From assembly GCA_946408345.1 (NCBI GenBank), contig CAMJRR010000019.1:1-52425 (forward strand): a DNA stretch of 52,425 bases, read 5' to 3'. Source of the stretch: an uncultured Bacteroidales bacterium (lineage in GTDB: Bacteria > Bacteroidota > Bacteroidia > Bacteroidales > F082). Shown here one piece after another: positions 16,764 through 25,606 of this stretch; the first letter of the stretch is position 1, and every line of letters starts with the position of its first letter. Both the position numbers and the translations under genes were made by a program. The notes beneath the pieces are model-generated. The model was not told the DNA's origin. It saw only the letters and a program-made list of their open reading frames with translations, and did no database searches.

Positions 16764-19700
16764 AAATCAGTATGAAAAAGAGGAATACATTAGTGGTCGC
16801 TATTGCCTTATTGACCCTGCTGTTCGGACAGATGGGTTGGGCGCAGAAGAACACGTATCAGTCTGTACTGAGCGAACATACTTGGTATCGTTTGTCCGTT
16901 ACAAAGGAAGGAGCATATAAGTTGGATTATGCCACCTTGGAGGCAATGGGCATCGAGGTAGAAGGCTTGAATCCGAATCAGATTCGGCTTTTTGGTAATC
17001 TTTCTGGTGCTTTGCCCGAGAAGAATTCTGACAGCCGTCCCGACGACTTGACAGAAATGGCCGTTTGCGTTATGGGAGCCGAAGATGGTCGCTTCGATGA
17101 GGGTGATTTGGTGCTTTTCTATGGTCAGGAACCCACACGCTGGGTGATGATTGACAATGGAAACAAGACCTATAGTCGTGAACGCAATTATTATTCCGAC
17201 ACGACCTATTATTATTTGTGTGTCGATAGCGGCATGGAAGGTTTGAGGGTGGGGGAGAAGACCAGCCTCTCTTTGGATGACGTCACAACGGTCATCACTG
17301 AATTTCCCGACTATTTCTGGCACGAAGAAGAATTGTTTTCGCCTTATTCCATTGGTCAAAACTGGTTTGGCGAACGAATTTCGGCAGAGGATTCAACTCT
17401 GATCATTCCGTTTGTTTTTCCCAATTTGATGAAAACAAAGGCTTTGAGGGTAAACTCTCAGGTGTGGGGCCGCGTTGCGAAGGATAGTATGTATTTTAAT
17501 GTGTGGATTGACGATAACCACGTAGTCGACAATGAGAGAGTGCAGAGCTATGGCAATCACGAATACGCAAAGTCAACTTCGTTCGATAGGCAAATCATCC
17601 TTGATTCCGACACGGCTGCATTTGAGCTAAGCCTCGTACCTAATCCAGCTGCCTCATTGTATTTGGATTATGTGGAGATTTACGGGTGGCGTTTGCTGAA
17701 ACGTTCGGACGACAACTTCCTATTCCGTTTGATGCCAAGCCAATTTGGTGACGATAAGAGCGCCGTTTGGATTCAGAATACCAATGCTGATTATTGGCTT
17801 TGGGATGTGACTTCGCCTCTGCAACCAGCAGTGCAAGAGGGCGTCTTGAGTTCGGATAACTTGGTCTTTGCTACCGATGAAAAAATGGAAAAACGGTATG
17901 TCTTGTTCCGTTCAGCGGCAGCCTATCCGATAAGCAATTGGACTATGTTGCGTAATCAGAATCTTCATGGCATTTCTCAGGCCGATAACTTGATTCTTAC
18001 GACGCCCCTTTTCATGGAACAGGCTCAGGCTTTGGCTGACTATCATGCCGAAAAGGATGGCTTGACCTGTTTGGTCGTCGATGTGAATGAGATCTACAAC
18101 GAGTTTTCGACAGGCACGCACGACCCCTCAGGCATCCGTGACTTTGTCCGTCTGGTATATCGCCGCAGCGGTGGCAGGATGAAATACCTGACTTTGTTCG
18201 GTAAGGCCTCGTTCGACTTCCGTAACCTTTTGGGTTATGGAGACAATAATGTGCCGACTTACGAAACTTTCAGCAAACCAGAGTCTGAGTTGAGTTTCTG
18301 CACCGATGACTTTTTCGCACTTATGGACGATGACGAAGGTGTAAATAGTAAAGGCCATGTCGATATTGGCGTGGGTCGTCTCCCTGTTTCAACGGTGGAA
18401 GAAGCTGAGGCTTTGTTGCGTAAGATAAAACACTATGATGATCTGTCGGCTTCACATGGTGAATGGAAGGCTGACTTGCTGCTTTTTGCAGATGACGAAA
18501 AAGTGAGTTATGTGAATTATGCTGAAAACTATGATCGGATGCTCGATACGATTTGTCCTTCCCTGACGAAAAAGAAGGTGTTTTGTGGAGCTTATCCTAC
18601 CGTGAGCACTTCCAGTGGAGTGGAGATTCCTGGTGCCAATGCCGATTTGATGCGCGCTTTCGACAAAGGTATGCTTGCGGTCCTGTACAATGGTCATGGC
18701 GGCGTTAGGGGTCTGACGGGCGACAATGTTTTCACTAATGGCGACATTGCTGCACTTGCCAATTACGATCGTATGCCATTTGTGTATGCTGCTACCTGCG
18801 AGTTTGCCAAATATGACAATCCCCTGCTTGTTTCGGCTGGAGAGGAAATAGTGTTGAATCCTCATGGCGGATGTGTGGCATTGTACACTTGCTGCCGACC
18901 TACCTATGGTCCTCAAAACGATTGTCAGACGAGAGCTTTGGTTCCCTTGTTGTCGCAACGTGACGAGGAGGGGAAACCACTGCGATTTGGCGACATGATT
19001 AGGTTGGCAAAGAGTAACTCTCTTAATTTTGATAGTCAGGGCAATAGAAACATCCGTTTCCTGTTTTTGGGCGATCCAGTGATGCGTTTCCCCTTGCCAG
19101 AGAAGAACATTGAATTGCAAAAAATCAATGGTGTTTCGATAGATCATACTGACAACGTTGAACTTCATGCCATGAGTATGGTCACTGTGGAAGGAGTGGT
19201 TAAGGACATTGACGGCCAAATTGATTTGGGATTCGATGGCACGCTGTGGGTGCGTTTTTACGACCAAAAAACAAAAGTCAGTGTGAAGTTTGACGACATT
19301 GCACCGCGCAATGTGTATTATCATAAGGATGTGCTTTATCAAGGTCAGGTCAGTGTGACAGCAGGCCGGTTCAGCCTATCCTTCCAGGTGCCTAAAGAAA
19401 TTATGCCTGGGAAAGGTGAGCCGCGCTTCAGTTTCTATGCCTATGACTCCATCCGTGGTGTCGATGCCATGGGCAAGTTCTCTGACCTTTCCTTGGGAGG
19501 CGTCGACCCTGCCATGGTGCCCGACGACCAAGGTCCCAGCATTTCCTTCTATTGGAACTCACCCGAATTTGAGAACGGCCAGTCGGTTGAGCGTCAAGGG
19601 GTACTCTACGCCGACCTCTTTGATGGCCAAGGCATTTATCATTACGATTATAGTTTGGGTCGCGACATTATGATGAGTAGCAATCACTCGGCCTACAATC

Positions 19701-20179
19701 GTCTCGTTTTGAACGACCGCTATGAACCTGCCCTGAATGACTACAGACGTGGACGCATTGTCCTTCCCATCAGCAACTTGGAACCCGGTACTTACGAGTT
19801 CAGCCTGAAGGTTTGGGATACGCAGGACAATCCTTCCGAAGCTTCGTTGTGGTTTGTCGTCGACGAGGACATGTTCCTCTCGCAGGTGCGCAACTATCCC
19901 AATCCTTTCTCTGAAGAAACGCGCATTACCTTGAATCACACAGGGGAAGACGGCACGTTTGATGTCAATATTGAGATTTTCGACATTATGGGAAGACCTG
20001 TACAACGTTTATATAAAAAGGTAACGGCCTCCAATGGTGTCATCGAGCCCATTCTTTGGAATGGTTGTGGCTATTCTGGAAGTCCTTTGCAAACAGGTGT
20101 CTATCTCTATCGCCTCACCTTGACAGACGAAAAAGGATACTCGCGTACGGTCAGTCAACGCATGGTCATCAAACGTTGA
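16760..20179 (+). CDS. porU: PorU-type C25 protease / T9SS sortase, copy 2
   Basis: 1139 residues, close to the length of the P. gingivalis PorU. Signal peptide (about 1-28, ending GWAQ). Catalytic pair intact: His646 in YNGHGGVRG and Cys680 in AATCEFAKYD, again 34 apart. The C-terminal domain begins YPNPFSEETRITLNH and ends TGVYLYRLTLTDEKGY, matching the PorU-type retained C-terminal domain. Same architecture as the gene before it, but diverged throughout, so an old duplication rather than a recent one. Immediately followed by porV, the shuttle partner of PorU. An alternative start is the Met at 16772, which gives a tighter signal peptide. Confidence 0.88.
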   Translation: MKISMKKRNTLVVAIALLTLLFGQMGWAQKNTYQSVLSEHTWYRLSVTKEGAYKLDYATLEAMGIEVEGLNPNQIRLFGNLSGALPEKNSDSRPDDLTEMAVCVMGAEDGRFDEGDLVLFYGQEPTRWVMIDNGNKTYSRERNYYSDTTYYYLCVDSGMEGLRVGEKTSLSLDDVTTVITEFPDYFWHEEELFSPYSIGQNWFGERISAEDSTLIIPFVFPNLMKTKALRVNSQVWGRVAKDSMYFNVWIDDNHVVDNERVQSYGNHEYAKSTSFDRQIILDSDTAAFELSLVPNPAASLYLDYVEIYGWRLLKRSDDNFLFRLMPSQFGDDKSAVWIQNTNADYWLWDVTSPLQPAVQEGVLSSDNLVFATDEKMEKRYVLFRSAAAYPISNWTMLRNQNLHGISQADNLILTTPLFMEQAQALADYHAEKDGLTCLVVDVNEIYNEFSTGTHDPSGIRDFVRLVYRRSGGRMKYLTLFGKASFDFRNLLGYGDNNVPTYETFSKPESELSFCTDDFFALMDDDEGVNSKGHVDIGVGRLPVSTVEEAEALLRKIKHYDDLSASHGEWKADLLLFADDEKVSYVNYAENYDRMLDTICPSLTKKKVFCGAYPTVSTSSGVEIPGANADLMRAFDKGMLAVLYNGHGGVRGLTGDNVFTNGDIAALANYDRMPFVYAATCEFAKYDNPLLVSAGEEIVLNPHGGCVALYTCCRPTYGPQNDCQTRALVPLLSQRDEEGKPLRFGDMIRLAKSNSLNFDSQGNRNIRFLFLGDPVMRFPLPEKNIELQKINGVSIDHTDNVELHAMSMVTVEGVVKDIDGQIDLGFDGTLWVRFYDQKTKVSVKFDDIAPRNVYYHKDVLYQGQVSVTAGRFSLSFQVPKEIMPGKGEPRFSFYAYDSIRGVDAMGKFSDLSLGGVDPAMVPDDQGPSISFYWNSPEFENGQSVERQGVLYADLFDGQGIYHYDYSLGRDIMMSSNHSAYNRLVLNDRYEPALNDYRRGRIVLPISNLEPGTYEFSLKVWDTQDNPSEASLWFVVDEDMFLSQVRNYPNPFSEETRITLNHTGEDGTFDVNIEIFDIMGRPVQRLYKKVTASNGVIEPILWNGCGYSGSPLQTGVYLYRLTLTDEKGYSRTVSQRMVIKR

Positions 20180-20226
20180 GACAAAAATTTTTTTTGAACT
20201 ATACAATAAGCCTTTCGAATTATCGT

Positions 20227-20234
20227 TATTTTTG
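20227..20234 (+). promoter_or_regulatory. -7 element (TATTTTTG) for porV
   Basis: Exact TAnnTTTG followed by C, 22 bp before the porV ATG, in the 77-bp gap after porU copy 2. It allows porV to be expressed independently of the porU pair. Confidence 0.55.
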
Positions 20235-20256
20235 CAATTCTAAACAAAATCTGAAT

Positions 20257-21498
20257 ATGAAAGTGAAGAAAATTCTTGTTGCCGCCCTGATGATGTTTGC
20301 GGCCGCATCTTATGGACAGAACTACATTGGACAGGATTACAGCGTGTCACCTAATGTGATTACTACGGCTGTGCCATTTGTCTCTATTTCTCCCGATGCC
20401 CGTGGTGGCTCTTTGGGCGATTGTGGCGTGGCCTCTGACCCTGATGTCTATTCCATGCATTACAATGCTGCCAAGTATGTCTATTTGCAGGATAAATTTG
20501 CTGGGGGATTGGGCTATAGCCCTTGGTTGCGCAATCTGGTCCCCGATATGAATTTGGCCTATTTGGCTTTGGCCTATAAGATCAATGATCGTTCTTCCGT
20601 GGCAGGAACTTTGCGCTACTTTAGCTGCGGTGAGATTGAGTTTAGGGATAATTACAACCAGTTTCTGGGTAAATATACCCCGAACGAGTGGGCTATCGAC
20701 GCTACTTATTCACGTATGCTCGGCGATTACCTTTCGGGTGCTGTGGCAGGCCGTTTCATCTATTCCGACCTGACCCAGAACCAAGGCGATATGGCTCGTC
20801 CGGGTATCTCTGTGGCCGCTGACGTGTCCGTGTTTTACAAACGTCCGGTTGAGTGGTTCAGCAGTATGGATGCCGACTTCTCATGGGGTGCTTCTATCAA
20901 CAACATCGGTAGTAAGATTAGCTATAGCGGTATTTCCGATCGCCGCGACTTCATCCCTACCACTTTGCGTGCCGGTGCCAATCTGAAACTCGAACTCGAT
21001 GAGTACAACTCCTTGGCTTTCATGGTGGATTTCTCCAAACTGATGGTACCTACGCCTCCGGTCATTGCAAGACAAGAAAATGGCAGCCCTATCCTGAATC
21101 CTGATGGCACCTATCAGATTCTTTATGGCAAAGACAACAATGTTTCTGTCGTGCAAGGCATGATTCAGTCGTTCTATGATGCTCCAGGTTGGGGTTATAA
21201 TGCTGACAACGATTTGGTCAACTATGGCAAGTTCTACGAAGAGCTTTGCGAGATCAACATTGGTGGTGGTATCGAGTATTGGTATAACAACATCTTTGCC
21301 GTGCGTGCTGGTTACTTCAACGAAACTGCACTGAAGGGTAACCGTAAGTATGTCACCCTCGGTGCCGCATTGAAATACAACGTGTTTGGTCTGGATGTGT
21401 CTTACCTGATTCCGGTCAACACGGTGGCAGGCAGCAACCCCTTGGAGAACACCTTGCGCTTCAATTTGACCTACAGCATGGGTGGAAAGAAGGGCTAA
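20257..21498 (+). CDS. porV: T9SS outer-membrane protein PorV (LptO)
   Basis: 413 residues from the ATG at 20257. Signal peptide MKVKKILVAALMMFAAASYG, then the PorV hallmark stretch ISPDARGGSLGDCGVASDPD and NAAKYVYLQDKFAGGLGYSPWL, and alternating beta-strands to a terminal Phe-rich strand (NTLRFNLTYSMGG), i.e. a FadL-like 14-strand barrel. PorV takes folded cargo from the SprA translocon by its C-terminal domain and hands it to PorU. The longer frame from 20056 would run inside porU copy 2 and lacks a signal peptide, so it is rejected. Gene order gldJ / porU / porV agrees with known Bacteroidota. Confidence 0.94.
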   Translation: MKVKKILVAALMMFAAASYGQNYIGQDYSVSPNVITTAVPFVSISPDARGGSLGDCGVASDPDVYSMHYNAAKYVYLQDKFAGGLGYSPWLRNLVPDMNLAYLALAYKINDRSSVAGTLRYFSCGEIEFRDNYNQFLGKYTPNEWAIDATYSRMLGDYLSGAVAGRFIYSDLTQNQGDMARPGISVAADVSVFYKRPVEWFSSMDADFSWGASINNIGSKISYSGISDRRDFIPTTLRAGANLKLELDEYNSLAFMVDFSKLMVPTPPVIARQENGSPILNPDGTYQILYGKDNNVSVVQGMIQSFYDAPGWGYNADNDLVNYGKFYEELCEINIGGGIEYWYNNIFAVRAGYFNETALKGNRKYVTLGAALKYNVFGLDVSYLIPVNTVAGSNPLENTLRFNLTYSMGGKKG

Positions 21499-21523
21499 TG
21501 TTTTATGACATAGTACAATCGAA

Positions 21524-21548
21524 AGCGGCTATCGAGCCGCTTTTTTTT
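21524..21548 (+). terminator. Intrinsic terminator after porV
   Basis: Perfect 7-bp stem AGCGGCT / AGCCGCT with an ATCG loop followed by eight T residues, 25 bp past the porV stop codon. Confidence 0.85.
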
Positions 21549-21583
21549 GTACCATTAAAATGCTTTCGGATTTCAAAAAGTCT

Positions 21584-21591
21584 TATTTTTG
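21584..21591 (+). promoter_or_regulatory. -7 element (TATTTTTG) for the small lipoprotein
   Basis: Exact TAnnTTTG followed by C, 19 bp before the ATG at 21611; a TTTCGG around 21564 could act as a weak -33 element. Confidence 0.55.
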
Positions 21592-21610
21592 CAAACAAAT
21601 TTCGAACACT

Positions 21611-21970
21611 ATGAAAAAAGTATTGCCTCTTTTATTATTGGCCCTGCTTGCCTTAGCTGGCTGTCAGCGCGGTCCTGCAACTTATGAAATTTCAGATAGC
21701 CCACGCGAATTTGTGCCTCACGCTGAGAAGTTCGTGAATCAAGTGGAGAAAAAGTCGAAACACTATTCAGCCGAGGATTGGACAGTTGCTGTGGACCAAT
21801 TCGTTGCTATGAGCAAGGATTATGTTGACAAATCCAAATACTTGACACAAGAAGAACAAATGAAGTTTGACAACGCCCGCGTCAAGTTCATGAAAGCTAT
21901 CTATGACAATGGCACCGAGGAAGTGGCCATGGAGGTGAAGAGAATCTATGCAGAATTGATGGGAAACTAA
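21611..21970 (+). CDS. Small lipoprotein of unknown function
   Basis: 119 residues from the ATG at 21611; the frame upstream to 21560 runs through the promoter and is not used. The lipobox LALAGCQ puts the lipid on Cys20. The mature part is a charged, helical domain (VNQVEKKSKHYSAEDWTVA, then YLTQEEQMKFDNARVKFMKAI) with no catalytic motif. This style of small helical lipoprotein is common in Bacteroidales (possibly the DUF6565 group, unverified). It has its own promoter after the porV terminator, so it is probably not part of the T9SS operon. Confidence 0.8.
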   Translation: MKKVLPLLLLALLALAGCQRGPATYEISDSPREFVPHAEKFVNQVEKKSKHYSAEDWTVAVDQFVAMSKDYVDKSKYLTQEEQMKFDNARVKFMKAIYDNGTEEVAMEVKRIYAELMGN

Positions 21971-21979
21971 AGCAATTCC

Positions 21980-22657
21980 TTATCTTCTGCTATTTCCCAA
22001 ACTAACGTAATACAACAGCGAAGCCAATGACGACAGGGCGGCAACCACATAGGTGCTAGCTGCCCAGCCAAGGGCTTCTTTGGCTTGCGCAATTTCTGTT
22101 GGGCTGAGTGAATTGGAAGACTGTAGCCATGCCAAAGCGCGCTTGGAGGCGTTGAACTCAACTGGCAATGTGACGACGCTAAAGAGGAACACCAAGGCAA
22201 ACATGGCTATGCCTAACCAAAACAAGGCAGGGAAGGTGTTTATGATAAGCAATCCGATGATAATGACAATCATCGACAGCTTGGATGAAAAGCTGACGGC
22301 GGGTACTAGAGCCGAACGCAGGCGTAAAGGTGCATAGCCCACCTTATGCTGCACGGCATGACCGCATTCGTGGGCGGCTACGGCGGCAGCGGAAACACTG
22401 TTCATGCGATAGACATCTTCGCTCAAGTTGACGGTCTTCTTTGTCGGGTCGTAATGGTCGGTGAGTTGTCCTTTGATGCAAGTGACCGAGACATCGTAGA
22501 TGCCGTTGTCGTTGAGCATCTTCTGTGCGATTTGCGCGCCTGTAAGTCCGCCAGGCGAGAGCACTTTTGAGTATTTGGCAAACACGCTTTTCAATTTCCA
22601 CTGGACCAGCATTCCAACCACACCGATCACAATGATGAGAATCCAATTTGCGTTCAT
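21980..22657 (-). CDS. Membrane zinc metallopeptidase (YugP / Zn_peptidase_2 family)
   Basis: 225 residues from the ATG at 22657. An N-terminal membrane helix (NANWILIIVIGVVGMLVQ) is followed by the zinc-protease motif HECGH in AAAVAAHECGHAVQH, then two more long hydrophobic segments (around IVIIIGLLIINTFPALFWLG and the C-terminal part). This is the plan of the neutral zinc metallopeptidase family (DUF/PF04298); physiological substrates are not known. The open frame to 22738 reads through its own promoter. It ends 9 bp from the convergently oriented lipoprotein gene. Confidence 0.88.
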   Translation of the reverse strand: MNANWILIIVIGVVGMLVQWKLKSVFAKYSKVLSPGGLTGAQIAQKMLNDNGIYDVSVTCIKGQLTDHYDPTKKTVNLSEDVYRMNSVSAAAVAAHECGHAVQHKVGYAPLRLRSALVPAVSFSSKLSMIVIIIGLLIINTFPALFWLGIAMFALVFLFSVVTLPVEFNASKRALAWLQSSNSLSPTEIAQAKEALGWAASTYVVAALSSLASLLYYVSLGNSRR

Positions 22658-22685
22658 AATTTCTGTTTCTTTGATGTTTGAGGTG

Positions 22686-22693
22686 CAAAGATA
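22686..22693 (-). promoter_or_regulatory. -7 element (TATCTTTG) for the zinc metallopeptidase
   Basis: Exact TAnnTTTG on the minus strand, 29 bp before the ATG at 22657. Confidence 0.6.
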
Positions 22694-22748
22694 ATGGATT
22701 TTTTCTGATTGTTTGGTGAAAAAAACACTGACCAACATGGTTTTTCCT

Positions 22749-22756
22749 TATTTTTG
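22749..22756 (+). promoter_or_regulatory. -7 element (TATTTTTG) for the 5-alpha-reductase-like unit
   Basis: Exact TAnnTTTG, 25 bp before the ATG at 22782, arranged back to back with the metallopeptidase promoter. It is the only promoter candidate seen for the four-gene unit 22782-26535. Confidence 0.55.
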
Positions 22757-22781
22757 AAAAATTTTTGAAAATTGTCTTTCA

Positions 22782-23555
22782 ATGTTAGTATCGATGCATT
22801 CCTTTCATTTGTTCTTGATTATCATGGCTGTAGTGGCATTGGTGGTGTTTGTCAGCCTTTATTTTGTGGATGCAGGTTACGGTAAGTTCTACGACAAGAA
22901 GTGGGGTCCTGCGGTTAACAACAAGCTGGGTTGGGTGTTGATGGAATCACCTGTGTTTGTTGTCATGTTGCTGTTATGGTATTTTTCCGACCGACGCGGT
23001 GACTTGGTGCGCATGGCATTCCTGTTTTTATTTGAGTTACACTACATCCAACGCTCTTTCGTGTTCCCATTCCGTATGCGTGGCAACAGCATGATGCCGC
23101 TTTCCATTATTTTGATGGGCGTGGTTTTCAATGTGCTGAATGCGTTGATGCAAGGCGGCTGGATTTATTACATTTCACCAGACGACTATTATCCTGCCGA
23201 CTGGTTGACCGATCCGAGGTTCATTGTGGGCTTCTTGATTTTCATCGTAGGCATGTACATCAATATACAGTCTGACGACATCATCCGCAACTTGCGGCAG
23301 GAGGGCGATACCAATCATTATCTACCTCAAGGCGGGATGTTTCGCTATGTGACCTCGGCCAACTATTTCGGTGAATTTGTGGAATGGGTGGGCTTTGCCA
23401 TCCTCACTTGGTCGTGGGCAGGAGCAGTGTTCGCTTTGTGGACTTTTGCCAACCTTGGGCCTCGTGCCGACCATATCTACAAGAAGTATCAGACTGAATT
23501 TGGTAGTCAGTTGGATACGAAGAAAGTCAAGAGAATCATTCCGTTTATTTATTGA
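22782..23555 (+). CDS. Steroid 5-alpha-reductase family membrane enzyme (SRD5A-like)
   Basis: 257 residues with about six hydrophobic segments. The C-terminal half has the SRD5A family core: DDIIRNLRQEGDTNHYLPQG, then GGMFRYVTSANYFGEFVEWV (the substrate/NADPH-side GGxFxYVxxANYFGExxEWxG motif), and a terminal RADHIYKKYQTEF with KRIIPFIY. The family reduces the C4-C5 double bond of 3-oxo-delta-4 steroids with NADPH in the membrane; some members act on other enones or polyprenols, but the NYFGE-EW motif and length favour the SRD5A1/2 branch. It is first of a tight unit with an OYE reductase (3-bp gap) and an SDR. The natural substrate is not shown by sequence. Confidence 0.85.
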   Translation: MLVSMHSFHLFLIIMAVVALVVFVSLYFVDAGYGKFYDKKWGPAVNNKLGWVLMESPVFVVMLLLWYFSDRRGDLVRMAFLFLFELHYIQRSFVFPFRMRGNSMMPLSIILMGVVFNVLNALMQGGWIYYISPDDYYPADWLTDPRFIVGFLIFIVGMYINIQSDDIIRNLRQEGDTNHYLPQGGMFRYVTSANYFGEFVEWVGFAILTWSWAGAVFALWTFANLGPRADHIYKKYQTEFGSQLDTKKVKRIIPFIY

Positions 23556-23558
23556 ATT

Positions 23559-24794
23559 ATGGTGAACTCAGTTATATATACACCTTGTCAAATTGGGCCG
23601 ATCACTTTGCGCAACAGGGTAATACGTTCTGCAGCCTTTGAGAATATGGCCTATGGCAATCGCCCTTCTGACGACTTGCTTAACTATCATGAAGCCGTGT
23701 CCCGTGGCGGTGTCGGCATGACTACGGTGGCTTATGCTGCTGTTAATAAGTCGGGCGTTTCGTTCAATGGTCAACTTTGGATGCGCGAGGAGATTGTCCC
23801 CGATCTGAAACGCCTTACCGATGCTGTTCACAGCCATGGCGCTAAGGCTTCTATCCAGTTGGGACACTGCGGCAACATGACGCATCGCTCTACCTGTGGT
23901 TGTATGCCTGTGGGTGCCTCTCGAGGTTTCAATCTATATTCACCCACTTTTCATAGGAAACTGAAAAAATCCGAGATTTATGAGCTGGTGCTCGATTTTG
24001 GTCGAGCTGTGGACTTGGCGCGTAAGGCAGGTTTCGACTGCGTTGAAATTCACGCTGGACATGGCTACCTTATCAGCCAGTTCTTGTCGCCCTATACCAA
24101 CCACCGTCATGATGAGTTTGGCGGGACGTTGGACAATCGTATGCGTTTCATGAAACTTGTCATCGAGGAAGTGATGCGTGCTGCGGGCAACGATATGGCC
24201 GTGGTGGTCAAGGTGAATATGCACGATGGTTTCCGTAAGGGCATGGATGAGGATGATTGCATCATTGTGGCCAAGGAATTGGAAAAATTAGGGGTTCATG
24301 CCCTCGTCCTGACAGCAGGTTTCGTCAGTAAGGCCCCTATGGAGGTGATGCGTGGCGCCATGCCGCTCAAGACCTTGCGCTATTACATGGATCCTAAGAA
24401 GTTTTGGTGGCTTAAGGCGGGTTTGGCTCTGTTTGGCCGTACAGTGATACCTACCGTGCCCTACAGTGAAGGTTATTTCTTGGAAGACGCCAAAGTGTTT
24501 CGAGCCAACCTGAAGATGCCATTGATTTATGTCGGCGGTATGGTTTCTAAGGAAAAGATGGAAGAGGTGTTGGATTCCGGCTTTGTGGCTTTGCAAATGG
24601 CACGTGCTTTGATTAATGACACTGATTTCATCAACAAACTGCATAGCGGTGAGGTGACGCGCAGTGAGTGCAAGCACTCCAACTATTGTATCGGACGAAT
24701 GTATACGTTGGAAATGAAGTGCCACCATTGTGTGGATGAGGAACTGCCAAAGAGCATCAGGAAAGAGATTAAGAAAGCGGAAAGGAAGGGATGA
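23559..24794 (+). CDS. NADH:flavin oxidoreductase, Old Yellow Enzyme family
   Basis: 411 residues, one FMN TIM-barrel without the C-terminal FAD/NAD domain of the larger 2,4-dienoyl-CoA reductases. Seen: PITLRNRVIRSAAFE at the N-terminus, QLGHCGNMT, the HAGHGYLISQFLSPYTNHR active-site strand with His pair, DEFGGTLDNRMRF, VGGMVSKEKMEEV and FVALQMARALINDTDF phosphate site. The last 40 residues are Cys-rich (CKHSNYCIGRM then MKCHHC), like the Fe-S cluster region of BaiCD/BaiH and DCR enzymes. It reduces activated C=C bonds. Placed between an SRD5A homologue and an SDR it is a candidate delta-4-3-ketosteroid 5-beta-reductase. Its stop overlaps the SDR start (ATGA). Confidence 0.88.
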   Translation: MVNSVIYTPCQIGPITLRNRVIRSAAFENMAYGNRPSDDLLNYHEAVSRGGVGMTTVAYAAVNKSGVSFNGQLWMREEIVPDLKRLTDAVHSHGAKASIQLGHCGNMTHRSTCGCMPVGASRGFNLYSPTFHRKLKKSEIYELVLDFGRAVDLARKAGFDCVEIHAGHGYLISQFLSPYTNHRHDEFGGTLDNRMRFMKLVIEEVMRAAGNDMAVVVKVNMHDGFRKGMDEDDCIIVAKELEKLGVHALVLTAGFVSKAPMEVMRGAMPLKTLRYYMDPKKFWWLKAGLALFGRTVIPTVPYSEGYFLEDAKVFRANLKMPLIYVGGMVSKEKMEEVLDSGFVALQMARALINDTDFINKLHSGEVTRSECKHSNYCIGRMYTLEMKCHHCVDEELPKSIRKEIKKAERKG

Positions 24795-25606
24795 ACTTTC
24801 AAAAATGGTTGAATCGGTTTCAGGAGGCACAAGGGCATCGGCCTTGGGCGTTGATTACGGGCGGCAGCTCGGGTATGGGCTTGGAATATGCACGTCAGTT
24901 GGCTGAAATCGGATGCAATCTATTGTTGGTCAGTAATCAAGAAGAGGAACTGAAAAATACAGCCGATGAGCTACGAAAAGATAGAGTCATTCAGGTTGTG
25001 CCGCATTATCAAAACTTGGCAACTGAAACGGCGGCTGAGGAACTACTGACTTTTTGCCAAGCAGAAAACCTTGCCATTGATATCCTGATTAACAATGCTG
25101 GAATGTTTTTCTTCGAAGAATTGACCAAGGAAAACGAAGCCAGAGCCTTGACAATGCTGCGTTTGCATGTATTTACACCGTCGCGATTGTGTGTGCGGTT
25201 TGGTGAGGAGATGAAGAAACGCGGTTGTGGATACATTATTAATATGTCGTCGATGGCGGCTAAGTTGCCTTGTCCTGGCATAACGGTTTATTCGGCTTCG
25301 AAAGCCTATCTGAAGAGTTTCAGCAAGTCACTCTATTTCGAGATGCGGCCTTATGGTGTAGGGGTGACTACGGTGTGCCCAGCCGCTATCGCCACACCGC
25401 TTTATAAATTAAAGCCAAGTTTGTTGAATCTTGGCGTGAAAATTGGATTGATAGGCACGCCACAATGGCTGGTGCGGAAGGCTTTGAAGGGGATGATGCG
25501 GCAGAAAAGGGTAGTAAGACCAGGGCTGATGAACCGCTACCTGCCACCTTTGATTGCCATTCTGCCTCATAGATTAGTCAATAAGATATGGCAAAAGTTC
25601 AAATAA
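24791..25606 (+). CDS. Short-chain dehydrogenase/reductase (classical SDR)
   Basis: 271 residues. NAD(P) site TGGSSGMGLEYA, the structural NNAG in ILINNAGMFFFEEL, and the catalytic Ser-Tyr-Lys set in INMSSMAAKLPCPG and VYSASKAYLKS. The extended tail after PAAIATPLYKL, with hydrophobic and basic segments (PLIAILPHRLVNKIWQKF), resembles the membrane-associated 17-beta-HSD12/DltE-like SDRs. It would interconvert a ketone and an alcohol. In this unit the simplest guess is a 3-hydroxysteroid dehydrogenase completing reduction of the same ring, but SDR substrate prediction is unreliable. It overlaps the previous gene by 4 bp and the next by 19 bp. Confidence 0.87.
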   Translation: MNFQKWLNRFQEAQGHRPWALITGGSSGMGLEYARQLAEIGCNLLLVSNQEEELKNTADELRKDRVIQVVPHYQNLATETAAEELLTFCQAENLAIDILINNAGMFFFEELTKENEARALTMLRLHVFTPSRLCVRFGEEMKKRGCGYIINMSSMAAKLPCPGITVYSASKAYLKSFSKSLYFEMRPYGVGVTTVCPAAIATPLYKLKPSLLNLGVKIGLIGTPQWLVRKALKGMMRQKRVVRPGLMNRYLPPLIAILPHRLVNKIWQKFK

